DNA of 64,000 nt from Pseudomonas anuradhapurensis (lineage in GTDB: Bacteria; Pseudomonadota; Gammaproteobacteria; Pseudomonadales; Pseudomonadaceae): assembly GCF_014269225.2 (NCBI RefSeq), contig NZ_CP077097.1:2615001-2679000 (forward strand), written 5' to 3'. The translations under genes and the position numbers were made by a program. The notes under the pieces are model-generated. The model was given only the letters and a program-made list of their open reading frames with translations. It searched no databases and was not told where the DNA came from. Shown one piece after another: positions 1 to 10,397 of the stretch. Positions within the stretch are counted from its first letter, which is position 1. The number at the start of each line of letters is the position of its first letter.

Positions 1-719
1 AATGCGTCGACAACGGCCTGCGCAACGAAGGCATCCTGCCCGGCGGGCTGCAGGTCAAGCGGCGCGCGGCACGGTTGCATCGCAGCCTGCAGGAGCTGGG
101 CAAACCCAACGTGATCGGTTCCACCCTCAGTGCCATGGAATGGGTCAACCTGTTCGCCCTGGCGGTGAACGAAGAGAACGCCGCCGGCGGGCGCATGGTG
201 ACCGCGCCGACCAATGGCGCGGCCGGCATCATCCCGGCGGTATTGCACTACTACATGAAGTTCAACCCCGGCGCTTGCGATGCGGATGTGGTGGACTTCC
301 TGCTGGGCGCAGCGGCAGTCGGTATCCTGTGCAAGAAGAACGCGTCGATTTCCGGGGCAGAGGTGGGCTGCCAGGGCGAGGTGGGCTCGGCCTGTTCGAT
401 GGCCGCTGCCGGCCTGGCCCAGGTACTTGGCGCGACGCCGCCGCAACTGGAAAACGCGGCCGAGATTGCCCTGGAGCACAACCTTGGCCTGACCTGCGAC
501 CCGGTGGGTGGGCTGGTACAGGTGCCCTGCATTGAGCGCAACGCGATCGCCGCCGTGAAAGCGATCAACGCCGTGCAGATGGCCTTGCGCGGGGATGGCG
601 AGCATTTCATCTCGCTCGATCGGGTCATCCGCACCATGCGCGATACCGGGGCGGACATGCACGCCAACTACAAGGAAACCTCGCGCGGCGGTTTGGCTGT
701 TGCGTTCGTGGAGTGTTGA
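1..719 (+). CDS. sdaA: L-serine dehydratase (L-serine ammonia-lyase), C-terminal part
   Basis: Deaminates L-serine to pyruvate and ammonia with a [4Fe-4S] cluster. The frame is open from the window edge (codons start at base 3), so the N-terminal part lies outside; about 238 residues are visible. The three cysteines expected to bind the cluster in the single-chain family are present: one in GCQGEVG and two, eleven residues apart, in [14 protein letters not shown]. The [12 protein letters not shown] substrate-loop motif is also present. It ends in a REP pair facing a convergent lipoprotein gene. The family call is firm; which sda paralogue it is cannot be told from this fragment. Confidence 0.95.
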   Translation, partial: CVDNGLRNEGILPGGLQVKRRAARLHRSLQELGKPNVIGSTLSAMEWVNLFALAVNEENAAGGRMVTAPTNGAAGIIPAVLHYYMKFNPGACDADVVDFLLGAAAVGILCKKNASISGAEVGCQGEVGSACSMAAAGLAQVLGATPPQLENAAEIALEHNLGLTCDPVGGLVQVPCIERNAIAAVKAINAVQMALRGDGEHFISLDRVIRTMRDTGADMHANYKETSRGGLAVAFVEC

Positions 720-744
720 GTAACCTCATCGCCTACCGCGCTTG

Positions 745-788
745 TGTAGGAGCGGCCTTGTGTCGCGAAAGGGCTGCAAAGCAGCCCC
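745..788. repeat. REP element, class A (left arm of a pair)
   Basis: Starts TGTAGGAGCGGCCTTGTGTC and ends GCTGCAAAGCAGCCCC. A nearly complementary copy follows at 815-855, so the two form a large cruciform-capable pair between convergent genes. It may act as a bidirectional 3' end or gyrase/IHF-type site; that role is inference. Confidence 0.85.
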
Positions 789-814
789 GTTTCATCTATC
801 TGCATTGAAATCCC

Positions 815-855
815 GGGGCCGCTTTGCGGCCCTTTCGCGACACAAGGCCCCTGCA
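815..855. repeat. REP element, class A (right arm of a pair)
   Basis: Inverted copy of the 745-788 element, GGGGCCGCTTTGCGGCCC followed by TTCGCGACACAAGG. It ends only about 9 bp from the stop codon of the convergent lipoprotein gene. Confidence 0.85.
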
Positions 856-863
856 ACGGGCGG

Positions 864-1544
864 TTATTGGCGGGCTTTCTGTTTCGCTGCCAGGAAGCTC
901 GCGCGCATGTCCTTGGCCCAGCCATCCAGCACCGGCTTGACATCGTTCAGGGTCAGCTTGGTGGTCTTGTTTTCCAGTTCCTGTCCTGTTCCCTTGCGCA
1001 CCACCTGGGCCAGCACCTTCTGGCTGGCACCATCGAGGAAGGCCGCCTCGACGCCAACATCCACCTCCTGGTCGCGGCCGCCCATGGCGGTGTTCACGCC
1101 GGCCGAGATCAACGCGATGGGAATGATCTCGTAAGGCTTGAGGCCTTCGTTGCTGGTGGACACTGCAGTGATGGCCGGGCGCACCACCATTACCCCCGGG
1201 CCGGGGCCCTTGGCCAGGGGCACGACGCTGCCCATTTCACGGCGCAGGGCCTCATTGAAGTAGCGGGTGATTTCCTGCAGCGTCTGCGCCGAGATGACCT
1301 CTGTCGGCTGTGGCTTGGGGTAGAACTGGCTGGGCTCGATGTAGACCTGGCTGTACTGGTTGACGTTGACCTTGGGGTCGATCCAGCGCATCACCGGGTC
1401 ACCCGAGGGGCTCTTGGCTTCTGCCAGCCGGCTGTAGTCCTTGAGGAAGCCGGAGTAGTCCTTGGGGTCCACGCGGTTGCTGGAGCAGGCAGCAACGGCG
1501 AGCAATGCGGCGCACAACAGGGTAATGCGAGGCAGTGATTTCAT
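864..1544 (-). CDS. DUF3313 family lipoprotein
   Basis: Probable membrane-anchored lipoprotein of about 226 residues. The start MKSLPRITLLC is chosen because it gives a clean signal peptide ending in the lipobox AVAAC followed by SSNR; upstream in-frame ATGs would spoil it. The body (YIEPSQFYPKP, ALRREMG, DQEVDVGVEAAFLD) matches the DUF3313 pattern of periplasmic proteins of unknown role. It is transcribed toward the serine dehydratase gene with a REP pair between. No link to the neighbouring polyamine genes can be shown. An alternative ATG lies 9 bp upstream. Confidence 0.8.
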   Translation of the reverse strand: MKSLPRITLLCAALLAVAACSSNRVDPKDYSGFLKDYSRLAEAKSPSGDPVMRWIDPKVNVNQYSQVYIEPSQFYPKPQPTEVISAQTLQEITRYFNEALRREMGSVVPLAKGPGPGVMVVRPAITAVSTSNEGLKPYEIIPIALISAGVNTAMGGRDQEVDVGVEAAFLDGASQKVLAQVVRKGTGQELENKTTKLTLNDVKPVLDGWAKDMRASFLAAKQKARQ

Positions 1545-1655
1545 GATCAACATGCATCCATGTGGAGTCGGCCAGAACAACGCTAGCAGGTGCGCGACAG
1601 ATGGCCAGTGGCTGAGTTCAATCGCCATGAAAAATGGCCCCGCTGTCGCGGCTGT

Positions 1656-2951
1656 TCAGCCCAGCGCCTCGCGCAAGCGGTACCACAACATCCCCAGCGC
1701 CAGTAGCGGCGAGCGCAGTGCCTTGCCGCCAGGGAAGGTCAGGTGCGGCACCGCACTGAATACATCCAGCCCGCGGCTGTGGCCGAGCGCAATGCTTTCG
1801 GCGAGCAGCTTGGCGGTCCAGTGCGTCACGTTCAGCCCATGCCCGGAATAGCCCTGGGCGTAGTACACGTTGCGCTGCTGGCTGAGGCGGCCGACCTGGG
1901 GAAAACGGTTGGCGGTGATGCCGATCATGCCGCCCCACTGGTAGTCGATCTGCACGTTGGCCAATTGCGGGAACACCTTGAGTACCTTGGGCCGCATGTA
2001 GGCAGCGATGTCCTTGGGGTCGCGACCGGAATAATGGCAGGCACCGCCGAACAGCAGGCGCCGGTCCGCCGTGAGGCGGTAGTAGTCCAGGCCGACTTTC
2101 TGGTCGCACAGCGCCATGTTCTGCGGGATCAGGCGGCTGGCCAGCGCCTCGGGCAAAGGCTCGGTGGCCACCACGTAGCTGCCGGCAGGTAGCACCTTGC
2201 CGCTCAGGCGCGGTTCCAGCTCGTCGAGGTGGGCGTTGCAGCCCAGCACCAGGCTGCTCGCGCGCACCTTGCCACGCGGCGCATGCAGGACGACCTGGGC
2301 GCCGCGCTCGATGCGCAGCACCGGGCTCTGCTCGAAGATGCGCACGCCCAGGCCGTGGGCGGCACGTGCTTCGCCCTGGACCAGGTCGAGCGGGTGCAGG
2401 TGGCCCGAGCCCATGTCTACCAGGCCACCGGCGTACTGGTCGCTGGCGACGATCTCGTGCAGCTGGTTGGCGCCGACCAGGCGGGTTTCAGGGCGGTAGC
2501 CGAGGGCAGCCAGGTCGCACAGCTCATCCTCGAATGCAGTGAACTGGGCGGGCGTATTGGCCAGTTCGCAGAAGCCCCAGCGCAGGTCGCAGGCAATGCC
2601 GTACTGCGCGATGCGGCTGGCCACCAGTGCTACCGAATCGATGCCGGCCTGCTTGAGATAACGCACGCCGTCCTGGCCGACATGACGGGCAAAGCCGCTG
2701 ACATCATGGCCGATGCCGCGGATCAGCTGGCCGCCGTTGCGCCCGCTGGCGCCCCAGCCGATGCGCCGGGCTTCCAGCAGTACCACCGACAGGCCGCGCT
2801 CGGCCAGCTCCAGGGCCGTGTTGACCCCGGTCAGCCCGCCGCCGACCACGCACACGTCGGCTATCAGTTCGCCGTCCAGGCTAGGGTAGGGCGCCGCATC
2901 GCGTGCCGTGGCGGCGTAGTACGAGGCGGCGTGTTGGGTCGTGAAAGACAT
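1656..2951 (-). CDS. FAD-dependent amine oxidase, gamma-glutamylputrescine oxidase-like (PuuB family)
   Basis: Predicted flavoprotein of the DAO family, 431 residues. The dinucleotide fold is at residues 32-60 (VCVVGGGLTGVNTALELAE then VVLLEA), followed by the GWGASGRNGGQL motif typical of PuuB/OrdL oxidases. In the Puu pathway this enzyme oxidises gamma-glutamyl-putrescine to the aldehyde. The neighbours agree: a polyamine-type binding protein starts 13 bp upstream in the same direction, then a PuuA-like glutamyl-polyamine synthetase. The exact substrate (putrescine, spermidine or another amine) cannot be read from sequence, since pseudomonads carry several paralogues. Confidence 0.85.
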   Translation of the reverse strand: MSFTTQHAASYYAATARDAAPYPSLDGELIADVCVVGGGLTGVNTALELAERGLSVVLLEARRIGWGASGRNGGQLIRGIGHDVSGFARHVGQDGVRYLKQAGIDSVALVASRIAQYGIACDLRWGFCELANTPAQFTAFEDELCDLAALGYRPETRLVGANQLHEIVASDQYAGGLVDMGSGHLHPLDLVQGEARAAHGLGVRIFEQSPVLRIERGAQVVLHAPRGKVRASSLVLGCNAHLDELEPRLSGKVLPAGSYVVATEPLPEALASRLIPQNMALCDQKVGLDYYRLTADRRLLFGGACHYSGRDPKDIAAYMRPKVLKVFPQLANVQIDYQWGGMIGITANRFPQVGRLSQQRNVYYAQGYSGHGLNVTHWTAKLLAESIALGHSRGLDVFSAVPHLTFPGGKALRSPLLALGMLWYRLREALG

Positions 2952-2964
2952 GGGTATTCTCGGC

Positions 2965-4152
<1,188 letters not shown>

Positions 4153-4176
4153 CTATGCCTCATGTGCTGAGGCCTT

Positions 4177-4219
4177 GGGGCTGCTTTGCAGCCCATCGCG
4201 ACGCAAGGCCGCTCCTACA
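4177..4219. repeat. REP element, class A (right arm)
   Basis: Inverted copy of 4104-4146, GGGGCTGCTTTGCAGCCC then ATCGCGACGCAAGG and GCTCCTACA. It could attenuate readthrough from the synthetase gene into the binding-protein gene (inference). Confidence 0.85.
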
Positions 4220-4250
4220 ACAAGCCGCATAGGTGCGGCCAGGGGCCGGT

Positions 4251-5609
4251 TCAGACGCTGAGCATGAGGAATTCACGCTCCCACGAGCTGATCACCCGTT
4301 TGTAGTTCTCGTGCTCGGCACGCTTGACCGCCACATAGCCCTGGACGAACTGCTTGCCCAGGTACTGCTGCACGGTTTCGCAGTCCTCCATGTGCTGCAA
4401 GGCGTCTTCGATGGTGATCGGCAGGCGCAGGTTGCGTCGTTCGTATGCGCGGCCCTGTACTGGGGCGCTGGGTTCGATGCGCTCGACCATGCCCAGGTAG
4501 CCGCACAGCAAGCTGGCGGCAATGGCCAGGTACGGGTTGGCATCGGCGCCGGGCAGGCGGTTTTCCACGCGCATCGACTCGGGGCTGGAGGTGGGCACGC
4601 GCAGGCCGGCGGTGCGGTTTTCTTCACCCCATTCGACGTTCACCGGTGCCGAGGTGTCCGGCAGGAAGCGGCGGAACGAGTTGACGTTGGGGGCGAACAT
4701 CGGCAGCAGCTTGGGGATGTACTTCTGCAGGCCACCGATGTGGTAAAGGAACAGCTGGCTCATGCTGCCATCATCATTGGCGAAGATCGGTTTGCCGGTG
4801 GCGATGTCGACCACGCTCTGGTGCAGGTGCATGGCGCTGCCCGGTTCGTCGGTGATCGGTTTGGCCATGAACGTGGCCGCGACATTGTGCTTGAGCGCCG
4901 CCTCGCGCATGGTGCGCTTGAACACCGTGATCTGGTCGGCCAGGTCCAGCGCGTCGCCGTGACGGAAGTTGATCTCCATCTGCGCCGGGCCGTCTTCGTG
5001 AATCAGCGTATCCAGGTCCAGGCCCTGGATCTCGCACCAGTCGTAGACATCTTCGAACAGTGGGTCGAATTCGTTGGCGGCATCGATGGAGAACGACTGG
5101 CGGCCGCTTTCGGCCCGGCCCGAGCGCCCCAGGGGTACCTGCAGCGGCAGGTCCGGGTCTTCGCAGCGCTGAGTCAGGTAGAACTCCATCTCGGGTGCCA
5201 CGATCGGCTGCCAGCCATGGTCGGCATACAGCTTGAGCACCTTCTTCAGTACGTTGCGCGGCGACAGTTCGATGGGGTTGCCTTGCTTGTCGAAGGTGTC
5301 GTGAATCACGATCGCGGTCGGCTCGATGGCCCACGGGATCTGGTAGACGGCAGTCGGGTCAGGGCGGCAGACCATGTCGATGTCGGCGGCGTCGAGCAGG
5401 TTGTAATAGATGTCATCGTCAACGTAGTCGCCGGTGACCGTCTGCAGCAGCACGCTCTCGGGCAGGCGCATGCCGCGCTCGTGAAGAAACTTGGCGGTGG
5501 GTGCGATCTTGCCGCGGGCGATGCCGGTCAGGTCGCTGATCACGCATTCGACTTCGGTGATGCGGTGTTCTTTCAGCCAGGTGGACAGCTGATCGAAGGG
5601 GGCGTTCAT
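4251..5609 (-). CDS. Glutamine synthetase family, gamma-glutamylpolyamine synthetase (PuuA/SpuI-like)
   Basis: ATP-dependent ligase of 452 residues, predicted to join glutamate to a polyamine or other amine. The ATG at 5609 is preceded by AGAGGT at good spacing; longer frames upstream run into the divergent regulator's promoter. Glutamine synthetase motifs are clear: APEMEFYLT, HEDGPAQMEINF, HLHQS, NRTAGLRVP and ENRLPGADANPYLA. The length (about 450) and the EVECVISDLTGIARGK start fit the PuuA/SpuI group rather than GlnA. The PuuB-like oxidase and polyamine-binding protein downstream, and a divergent AraC regulator, support amine catabolism. Confidence 0.88.
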   Translation of the reverse strand: MNAPFDQLSTWLKEHRITEVECVISDLTGIARGKIAPTAKFLHERGMRLPESVLLQTVTGDYVDDDIYYNLLDAADIDMVCRPDPTAVYQIPWAIEPTAIVIHDTFDKQGNPIELSPRNVLKKVLKLYADHGWQPIVAPEMEFYLTQRCEDPDLPLQVPLGRSGRAESGRQSFSIDAANEFDPLFEDVYDWCEIQGLDLDTLIHEDGPAQMEINFRHGDALDLADQITVFKRTMREAALKHNVAATFMAKPITDEPGSAMHLHQSVVDIATGKPIFANDDGSMSQLFLYHIGGLQKYIPKLLPMFAPNVNSFRRFLPDTSAPVNVEWGEENRTAGLRVPTSSPESMRVENRLPGADANPYLAIAASLLCGYLGMVERIEPSAPVQGRAYERRNLRLPITIEDALQHMEDCETVQQYLGKQFVQGYVAVKRAEHENYKRVISSWEREFLMLSV

Positions 5610-5790
5610 ACAGACCTCTTGGTTGGGTTTCGGTGGGGGAGCGGGTTCGCGTTGAAACCCGTTACAGGTTTCGAAGGCGTTGCGCTTCCCAGTTGACGCA
5701 CTGGAGACTATCTTGGTCGCAGCCCCTGTGGCCGATCTATCCACTTTCTCCGGCAACGAATGCACCATAAGAGTGCAACTAGGACCGCGC

Positions 5791-6690
5791 GTGACCACCG
5801 CCAATGCCTTGCAAGTCCAGGCCTTCCATACCACCGACGTCACCGAGCAGGTGCGTGCCACCCCTGCCTGGCAGCAGCAGTATCGGCAGATGTCGCCCGG
5901 GCATTTCAGCGGAGAGCTGCGTTGCCTGGGGTTGGAGGGGGTGCAGGTGTACGAGGAGCGCTTGAACACCCGGGTGGAGCAATTCTTCCGGGCGCCGAGC
6001 GGTGCGCTGGCGTTCTGCTTCGACCGCAGCGAGAACAGCCTGTACCTGCTGAACGAACAGAGCCGCAACATCTGGATCACGCCGGAGAACTACGAGGAAG
6101 TGGCGGTGGTGTTCGACCAGGCGTTCCTGGCCGGTCATGGCCTGGACCCGCAGCGCCTCGAAGGGTTGTTCATGGTGCCGTTGGGCAGCGGCCAGAATGC
6201 GCTGTTCGGCAGTTGGCTGAGTGCCACGCTGACCCGCCTGGGCGAGGCCGATTGCCCATTGCAGGGGCAGGCCCTGGCGGAACAGCTGCTGGATGACTGC
6301 CTGTTCATCCTCGACAATGCCTGCCAACGCTTGCAGGGCGTGGCCCTGGGGCGGCGCGACGAGGAACGGGCGATCATGCGCCGGGTCAGTGAGTGGGCGG
6401 CCGACTGCCCGGAGGAGACTCTGAACCTGGTGGAACTGGCGGCGGTTGCCGGGGTTTCCCTGCGCCAGCTGCAGCAGGCATTCAAGGCGTTTACCGGCAT
6501 GTCGCCGGCGCACTGGTTGCGTCTGCGTCGGCTCAACGGTGCGCGGCGCGACCTGTTGCGCAACGGCGGGGTGACGGTGGCCGAGGTGGCGATGCGCTGG
6601 TCGTTCTGGCATTTGGGAAGGTTTTCAGAGAGTTACCGCCAGTTGTTCAAGGAGTTTCCCAGCGAGACATTGAAGCGGGGCAGGGGTTGA
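5791..6690 (+). CDS. AraC-family transcriptional regulator
   Basis: Regulator of 299 residues, divergent from the glutamyl-polyamine synthetase gene and its likely controller. The GTG at 5791 is preferred because AGGA lies about 8 bp upstream; the frame stays open to 5680. The C-terminal third holds the two helix-turn-helix units of AraC proteins: LNLVELAAVAGVSLRQLQQAF, split by FTGMSPAHWLRLRRL, then VTVAEVAMRWSFWHLGRF with SYRQLFKEFPSETL. The N-terminal 190 residues are the ligand or dimer domain. The inducer is unknown; the neighbours suggest a polyamine or its glutamyl derivative. Confidence 0.85.
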   Translation: MTTANALQVQAFHTTDVTEQVRATPAWQQQYRQMSPGHFSGELRCLGLEGVQVYEERLNTRVEQFFRAPSGALAFCFDRSENSLYLLNEQSRNIWITPENYEEVAVVFDQAFLAGHGLDPQRLEGLFMVPLGSGQNALFGSWLSATLTRLGEADCPLQGQALAEQLLDDCLFILDNACQRLQGVALGRRDEERAIMRRVSEWAADCPEETLNLVELAAVAGVSLRQLQQAFKAFTGMSPAHWLRLRRLNGARRDLLRNGGVTVAEVAMRWSFWHLGRFSESYRQLFKEFPSETLKRGRG

Positions 6691-6710
6691 GTATTGCGAA
6701 TAGCTGCTGG

Positions 6711-6783
6711 CCCTTTGGCGGGTAAACCCGCTCCCAAACCCGTGGTGACCCTGTAGCGGCGGGGTTGCCCGCGCAAGGGCTGG
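6711..6783. repeat. REP-like pair, class B
   Basis: Two short palindromic units: GGCGGGTAAACCCGCTCCCA at about 6717-6736 and GGCGGGGTTGCCCGCGCAAG at about 6758-6777. These resemble the P. putida REP family with a GCGGG...CCCGC core. They sit in the gap between the AraC regulator and the helicase. Confidence 0.7.
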
Positions 6784-6858
6784 CCCCAGGCGCTACTGAA
6801 CCCAGCATCGCAGCACAAAAATTGCTATCGTGCCGCCCTGTTTCCACCCGAGGTGCCG

Positions 6859-8769
6859 ATGTTCTACCTGCCTTTGCCCAGCGACCAGGCCGACCGCCTC
6901 GCCAGCGCGCCTGCTACCGAGTTCTTCAGTACCGCCAGCCTGCTGGAAGCCGCTACAGTGCTGTTCGTGCAAAACCTGCCGCGCCAGCCCGCCACGGCCT
7001 CGGCGGACGCGCAGGAACGCCGTTTCGCTGAAATCGTGCGCATCGCCAACGAGGTCGAGAGCGCCGCACCCGGGCGTTTCCAGGGCCAGGTGGCGCAGCA
7101 CTTCGACCGTGAAGCCTTCGCGATGGGCCTGGGCATGCTCGGCGAGAACGGGATCGCACTGTTGTCCGGCGAGGTGCCGTACCAGGCCGACGAGCTGCTG
7201 GACGCCGAAGGCCAGTGGAACTTCCAGTTCGCCGCCAACTATCGCCAGCGCGCAACGCCATTGCACCCGGTGTACCTGCCGTCGCTGGCCAGCGACCTGA
7301 TGCTCAGCGACCAGCAGAACCGGCTGTTGCGCGAGTTTCTCAGTGGGGTCGACGAATCGGTGGCCGTGCAGGGCTTCGCCGGCACCGGCAAGACCTTCCT
7401 GATTCATCAGTTCGCCCGCCTGCTCGACCCCCAGCGTACGCTATTGCTGGCATTGACCGAAGGCCAGTTGCGAGCCTTGCAGGCGCGCGTCAAGGACGCC
7501 GCCGCCTACACGGCGCTGACCTTCGGCCAATTGGCCGACGAGCTGCTCAACCGCGACCTCACCAGCAACGGTTGGCGCCTGCGTGACCCGTATCGCACCA
7601 AACTGTCGTGGCGCCCGCAGGATGCGCAGGTGGTCCGCTGGCTGGGCATCCCCGACATCGGCCCGCTGGCTGCCCGTGAGGTGGTGGCCTTGTGCATTCG
7701 TGCCGTGCGGAGCTTCTGCCACAGCGCCGATAGCCAGCTGCAACTGCACCATCTGCCGTGGGCCGGGCCGGGGACTACGCCGCTGGACCAGGAGGTGCTG
7801 CTGGAAAAGGCACGGTTGTACTGGCAGGAACTGATTCGCCCGTCAGCCCGGGAAATCCAGTTGCCGGTACGCGACTATCACCGGGTCAAGTTGCTGTCGC
7901 TGACTGCGGATGTGATCGACAGCCGCTACACCCATGTCATCGTCGACGAGGCCCACGAGCTGTCGGCGCCGATGCTCGCCGTGCTCGACCGCAGCCCGCA
8001 GTCGATCATTGCCCTGGGTGACGAGCTGCAGAACCTCAACGGCCTCAGCCCGCACCACGGCAGCTTCATTCGCCAGCGCTGCATCGACCGCTCACTGCGC
8101 GCCGGGCCGGCCATGGACAACGTGCTCAACCCATTGATCCAGGCCCACCCGGCGGCGATCCAGGGGGCTTTCAGCGGCAGCGCCGAGCATTACACCCGGG
8201 TCAGCTTCTTCGATGCCGTCAGCGTTCCCGAACAGCCCACCGCGCTGATCGTCGACGACGAATGGGGCTTGTTCGGCTGGTTCCAGCGCCTGACGCACCA
8301 GGGCGTGCCGTTCGTGCTGCTGAAAAGCGCGCGCAAGGACTTCGAGCTGTTCGTCGAGGACTGCATCGAGCTGTATCGCCATGGCACCCGGCCACGCCAC
8401 CCGATGCTGTTCCGTTATGCCAGTTGGCAGGCACTGGAGCAGGACAAGGGCGATGACAAGGCCTTCGTTGCCGTGGCCAACATGCTGCGCAAGGGCTACA
8501 CGCCGGAGCACTTCGCCAGGGCCAAGAGCCGTTACCGCTGGGACAAGGCGCCCAAGCTGTTCCTGGGGCGGGTGCGGGATGTGAAGAACATGGAATTTGC
8601 CCGGGTGATGGTATCGCCGGAGCTGATGGTGGCGCCGCAGGTGGCCGGTAACCGCAACGAGCGTGCGCGGATGTTGGCCGGGTTGTACACCGCCTGTTCG
8701 CGGGCGCGGCATGAACTGATCGTGCCGGGGGGAATGCTGGACTGGGTCAAGGACCAGGTTCGGGATTGA
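6859..8769 (+). CDS. Superfamily I (UvrD-like) DNA/RNA helicase
   Basis: Protein of 636 residues. The ATG at 6859 is preferred to the in-frame GTG at 6853 because the GTG is part of the GAGGTG ribosome site. Motifs: Walker A GFAGTGKT (172-179), Walker B/II with VIVDEAHEL, motif III ALGDELQNLNG, and motif VI LYTACSRARHELIV near the C-terminus. The first 140 residues match no domain I can name. No nuclease or repair partner is adjacent; a REP pair separates it from the convergent dehydrogenase. The substrate could be DNA or RNA. Confidence 0.8.
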   Translation: MFYLPLPSDQADRLASAPATEFFSTASLLEAATVLFVQNLPRQPATASADAQERRFAEIVRIANEVESAAPGRFQGQVAQHFDREAFAMGLGMLGENGIALLSGEVPYQADELLDAEGQWNFQFAANYRQRATPLHPVYLPSLASDLMLSDQQNRLLREFLSGVDESVAVQGFAGTGKTFLIHQFARLLDPQRTLLLALTEGQLRALQARVKDAAAYTALTFGQLADELLNRDLTSNGWRLRDPYRTKLSWRPQDAQVVRWLGIPDIGPLAAREVVALCIRAVRSFCHSADSQLQLHHLPWAGPGTTPLDQEVLLEKARLYWQELIRPSAREIQLPVRDYHRVKLLSLTADVIDSRYTHVIVDEAHELSAPMLAVLDRSPQSIIALGDELQNLNGLSPHHGSFIRQRCIDRSLRAGPAMDNVLNPLIQAHPAAIQGAFSGSAEHYTRVSFFDAVSVPEQPTALIVDDEWGLFGWFQRLTHQGVPFVLLKSARKDFELFVEDCIELYRHGTRPRHPMLFRYASWQALEQDKGDDKAFVAVANMLRKGYTPEHFARAKSRYRWDKAPKLFLGRVRDVKNMEFARVMVSPELMVAPQVAGNRNERARMLAGLYTACSRARHELIVPGGMLDWVKDQVRD

Positions 8770-8776
8770 GATATTC

Positions 8777-8818
8777 GGGGCCGCTTAGCGGCCCATCGCG
8801 ACGCAAGGCCGCTCCTAC
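8777..8818. repeat. REP element, class A (left arm)
   Basis: GGGGCCGCTTAGCGGCCC then ATCGCGACGCAAGGCCGCTC. Forms an inverted pair with 8853-8894 between convergent genes. Confidence 0.85.
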
Positions 8819-8852
8819 CCGAACCTGCTCGAACCACGCGGGGGGCGGATCG

Positions 8853-8894
8853 GTAGGAGTGGCCTTGCGTCGCGATGGGATGCAAAGCAGCCCC
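8853..8894. repeat. REP element, class A (right arm)
   Basis: GTAGGAGTGGCCTTGCGTCG then ATGGGATGCAAAGCAGCCCC. Inverted partner of 8777-8818. It ends about 10 bp from the dehydrogenase stop codon. Confidence 0.85.
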
Positions 8895-8904
8895 AAGGCA
8901 CCGA

Positions 8905-10290
8905 TCAGTTACGATCCAGCCAAACCGTCTGCGCATTGGTGAACTCACGCACGCCAAAGTGCGACAGCTCGCGCCCGAAACCGCTCTTCTTCACCCCGCC
9001 GAACGCCACGCGGGGGTCGGAAGCGCAGTAGCCGTTGATGAACACGCCACCGGTATCCAGGGCTGCAGTCATGCGCTCGGCCAACGCGTAGTCGGCGGTG
9101 TAGATGGTCGAAGCCAGGCCGAAGTCGCTGTCGTTGGCCAGCTCCACCGCGTGGTCCGCATCGCGGGCGCTGATGATCGCCGCTACCGGCCCGAACAGCT
9201 CCTGGCGGAACGCCGTCATGTCCGGGGTGACGTTGGCCAGCACGGTCGGCGCGTAGAAGTTGGCCACACCTTCGACCTTGTGCCCGCCCAGCAGCAGGGT
9301 AGCGCCTTCGGCGATGCTCGCCTGGACCTGGCCATCCAGCTCGTCACGCAGGTCGTAACGGGCCATCGGGCCGATGTAGGTATCGTCTTCCAGCGGGTTG
9401 CCCACCTTCAGCTCACGCGTGGCGTCGACGAACCTGCGGGTGAATTCCTCCACGACGCTGGCTTCGACGATCAGGCGCTTGGCCGCTGCACAGACCTGGC
9501 CGGTGTTCTGGTAGCGGCCGATCACCGCCGCCTTCACGGCAGCATCCAGGTCGGCGTCGGCCAGCACGATGAACGGGTCGGAGCCGCCCAGTTCCAGTAC
9601 GCACTTCTTCAGCGCCGCGCCAGCCTGCGCACCAATGGCCATGCCGGCCCGCACGCTGCCGGTGAGGGTGACGGCGGCAATGCGCGGGTCGTTGATGGCA
9701 CGGGTGACACCGTCCGGGGTCACGTTCAGTACCTCGAACACGCCTTCTGGCAGGCCGGCATCCTTGAACAGCTCACCCAGCAGGTAAGCGCTGCCCATCA
9801 CGTTCGGGGCATGCTTGAGCACGTAGGTATTGCCGGCCAGGATCGCCGGCACGGCGCCGCGCAGTACCTGCCATACCGGGAAGTTCCACGGCATCACCGC
9901 CAGGATCGGGCCCAGCGGGCGGTATTCGATGCGGGCCTTTTCCACCTGGGTCGGCTCGGCAGCGAGCATTGCCGGGCCGTGCTCGGCGTACCAGCGGCAC
10001 AGGCCGACACATTTGCTGACCTCGCCACGGGCCTGGGCGATCGGTTTGCCGATTTCGCGGCTGATCATCTGCGCGAAGGCTTCGGCCTTGCCTTCGAGGG
10101 TGCTGGCCAGGGCCAGCAAGTACTCGCTGCGCTGACCCAGCGACACCTGGCGCCACTGGCCGAAGCCAACCTTGGCACGTTGCAGCGCCGCTTCCACTGC
10201 GGCGTCGCTGTCGAACGGGTAGGCGCCGATCTGCTCACCGCTGTACGGGTCGAGGGAGATGGCGTGGGTCAGGCTGCTGATCGCGCTCAT
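8905..10290 (-). CDS. sad: NAD(P)-dependent succinate-semialdehyde dehydrogenase
   Basis: Aldehyde dehydrogenase of 461 residues that should oxidise succinate semialdehyde to succinate, the last step after polyamine and GABA breakdown. The catalytic glutamate is in LELGGSD (E233) and the nucleophile cysteine in NTGQVCAAAKR (C267); MPWNFPVWQVLR is the usual cofactor-site segment. The length (about 460 rather than 480) and the LysR gene divergent from it recall the Sad/YneI group, where E. coli sad lies beside the LysR gene yneJ (ptrR). The polyamine block 3 kb away fits the same route. Other small aldehydes are possible substrates. Confidence 0.85.
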   Translation of the reverse strand: MSAISSLTHAISLDPYSGEQIGAYPFDSDAAVEAALQRAKVGFGQWRQVSLGQRSEYLLALASTLEGKAEAFAQMISREIGKPIAQARGEVSKCVGLCRWYAEHGPAMLAAEPTQVEKARIEYRPLGPILAVMPWNFPVWQVLRGAVPAILAGNTYVLKHAPNVMGSAYLLGELFKDAGLPEGVFEVLNVTPDGVTRAINDPRIAAVTLTGSVRAGMAIGAQAGAALKKCVLELGGSDPFIVLADADLDAAVKAAVIGRYQNTGQVCAAAKRLIVEASVVEEFTRRFVDATRELKVGNPLEDDTYIGPMARYDLRDELDGQVQASIAEGATLLLGGHKVEGVANFYAPTVLANVTPDMTAFRQELFGPVAAIISARDADHAVELANDSDFGLASTIYTADYALAERMTAALDTGGVFINGYCASDPRVAFGGVKKSGFGRELSHFGVREFTNAQTVWLDRN

Positions 10291-10397
10291 GGCGGGACAC
10301 TCTCGTTGTCATTGATCCGAGACGTCAGACTAATGGGCTAGGGCTTTAATGAAAACTGAATAATAATGAGCGAAACATTCACGTTTGGAGAAAGACT

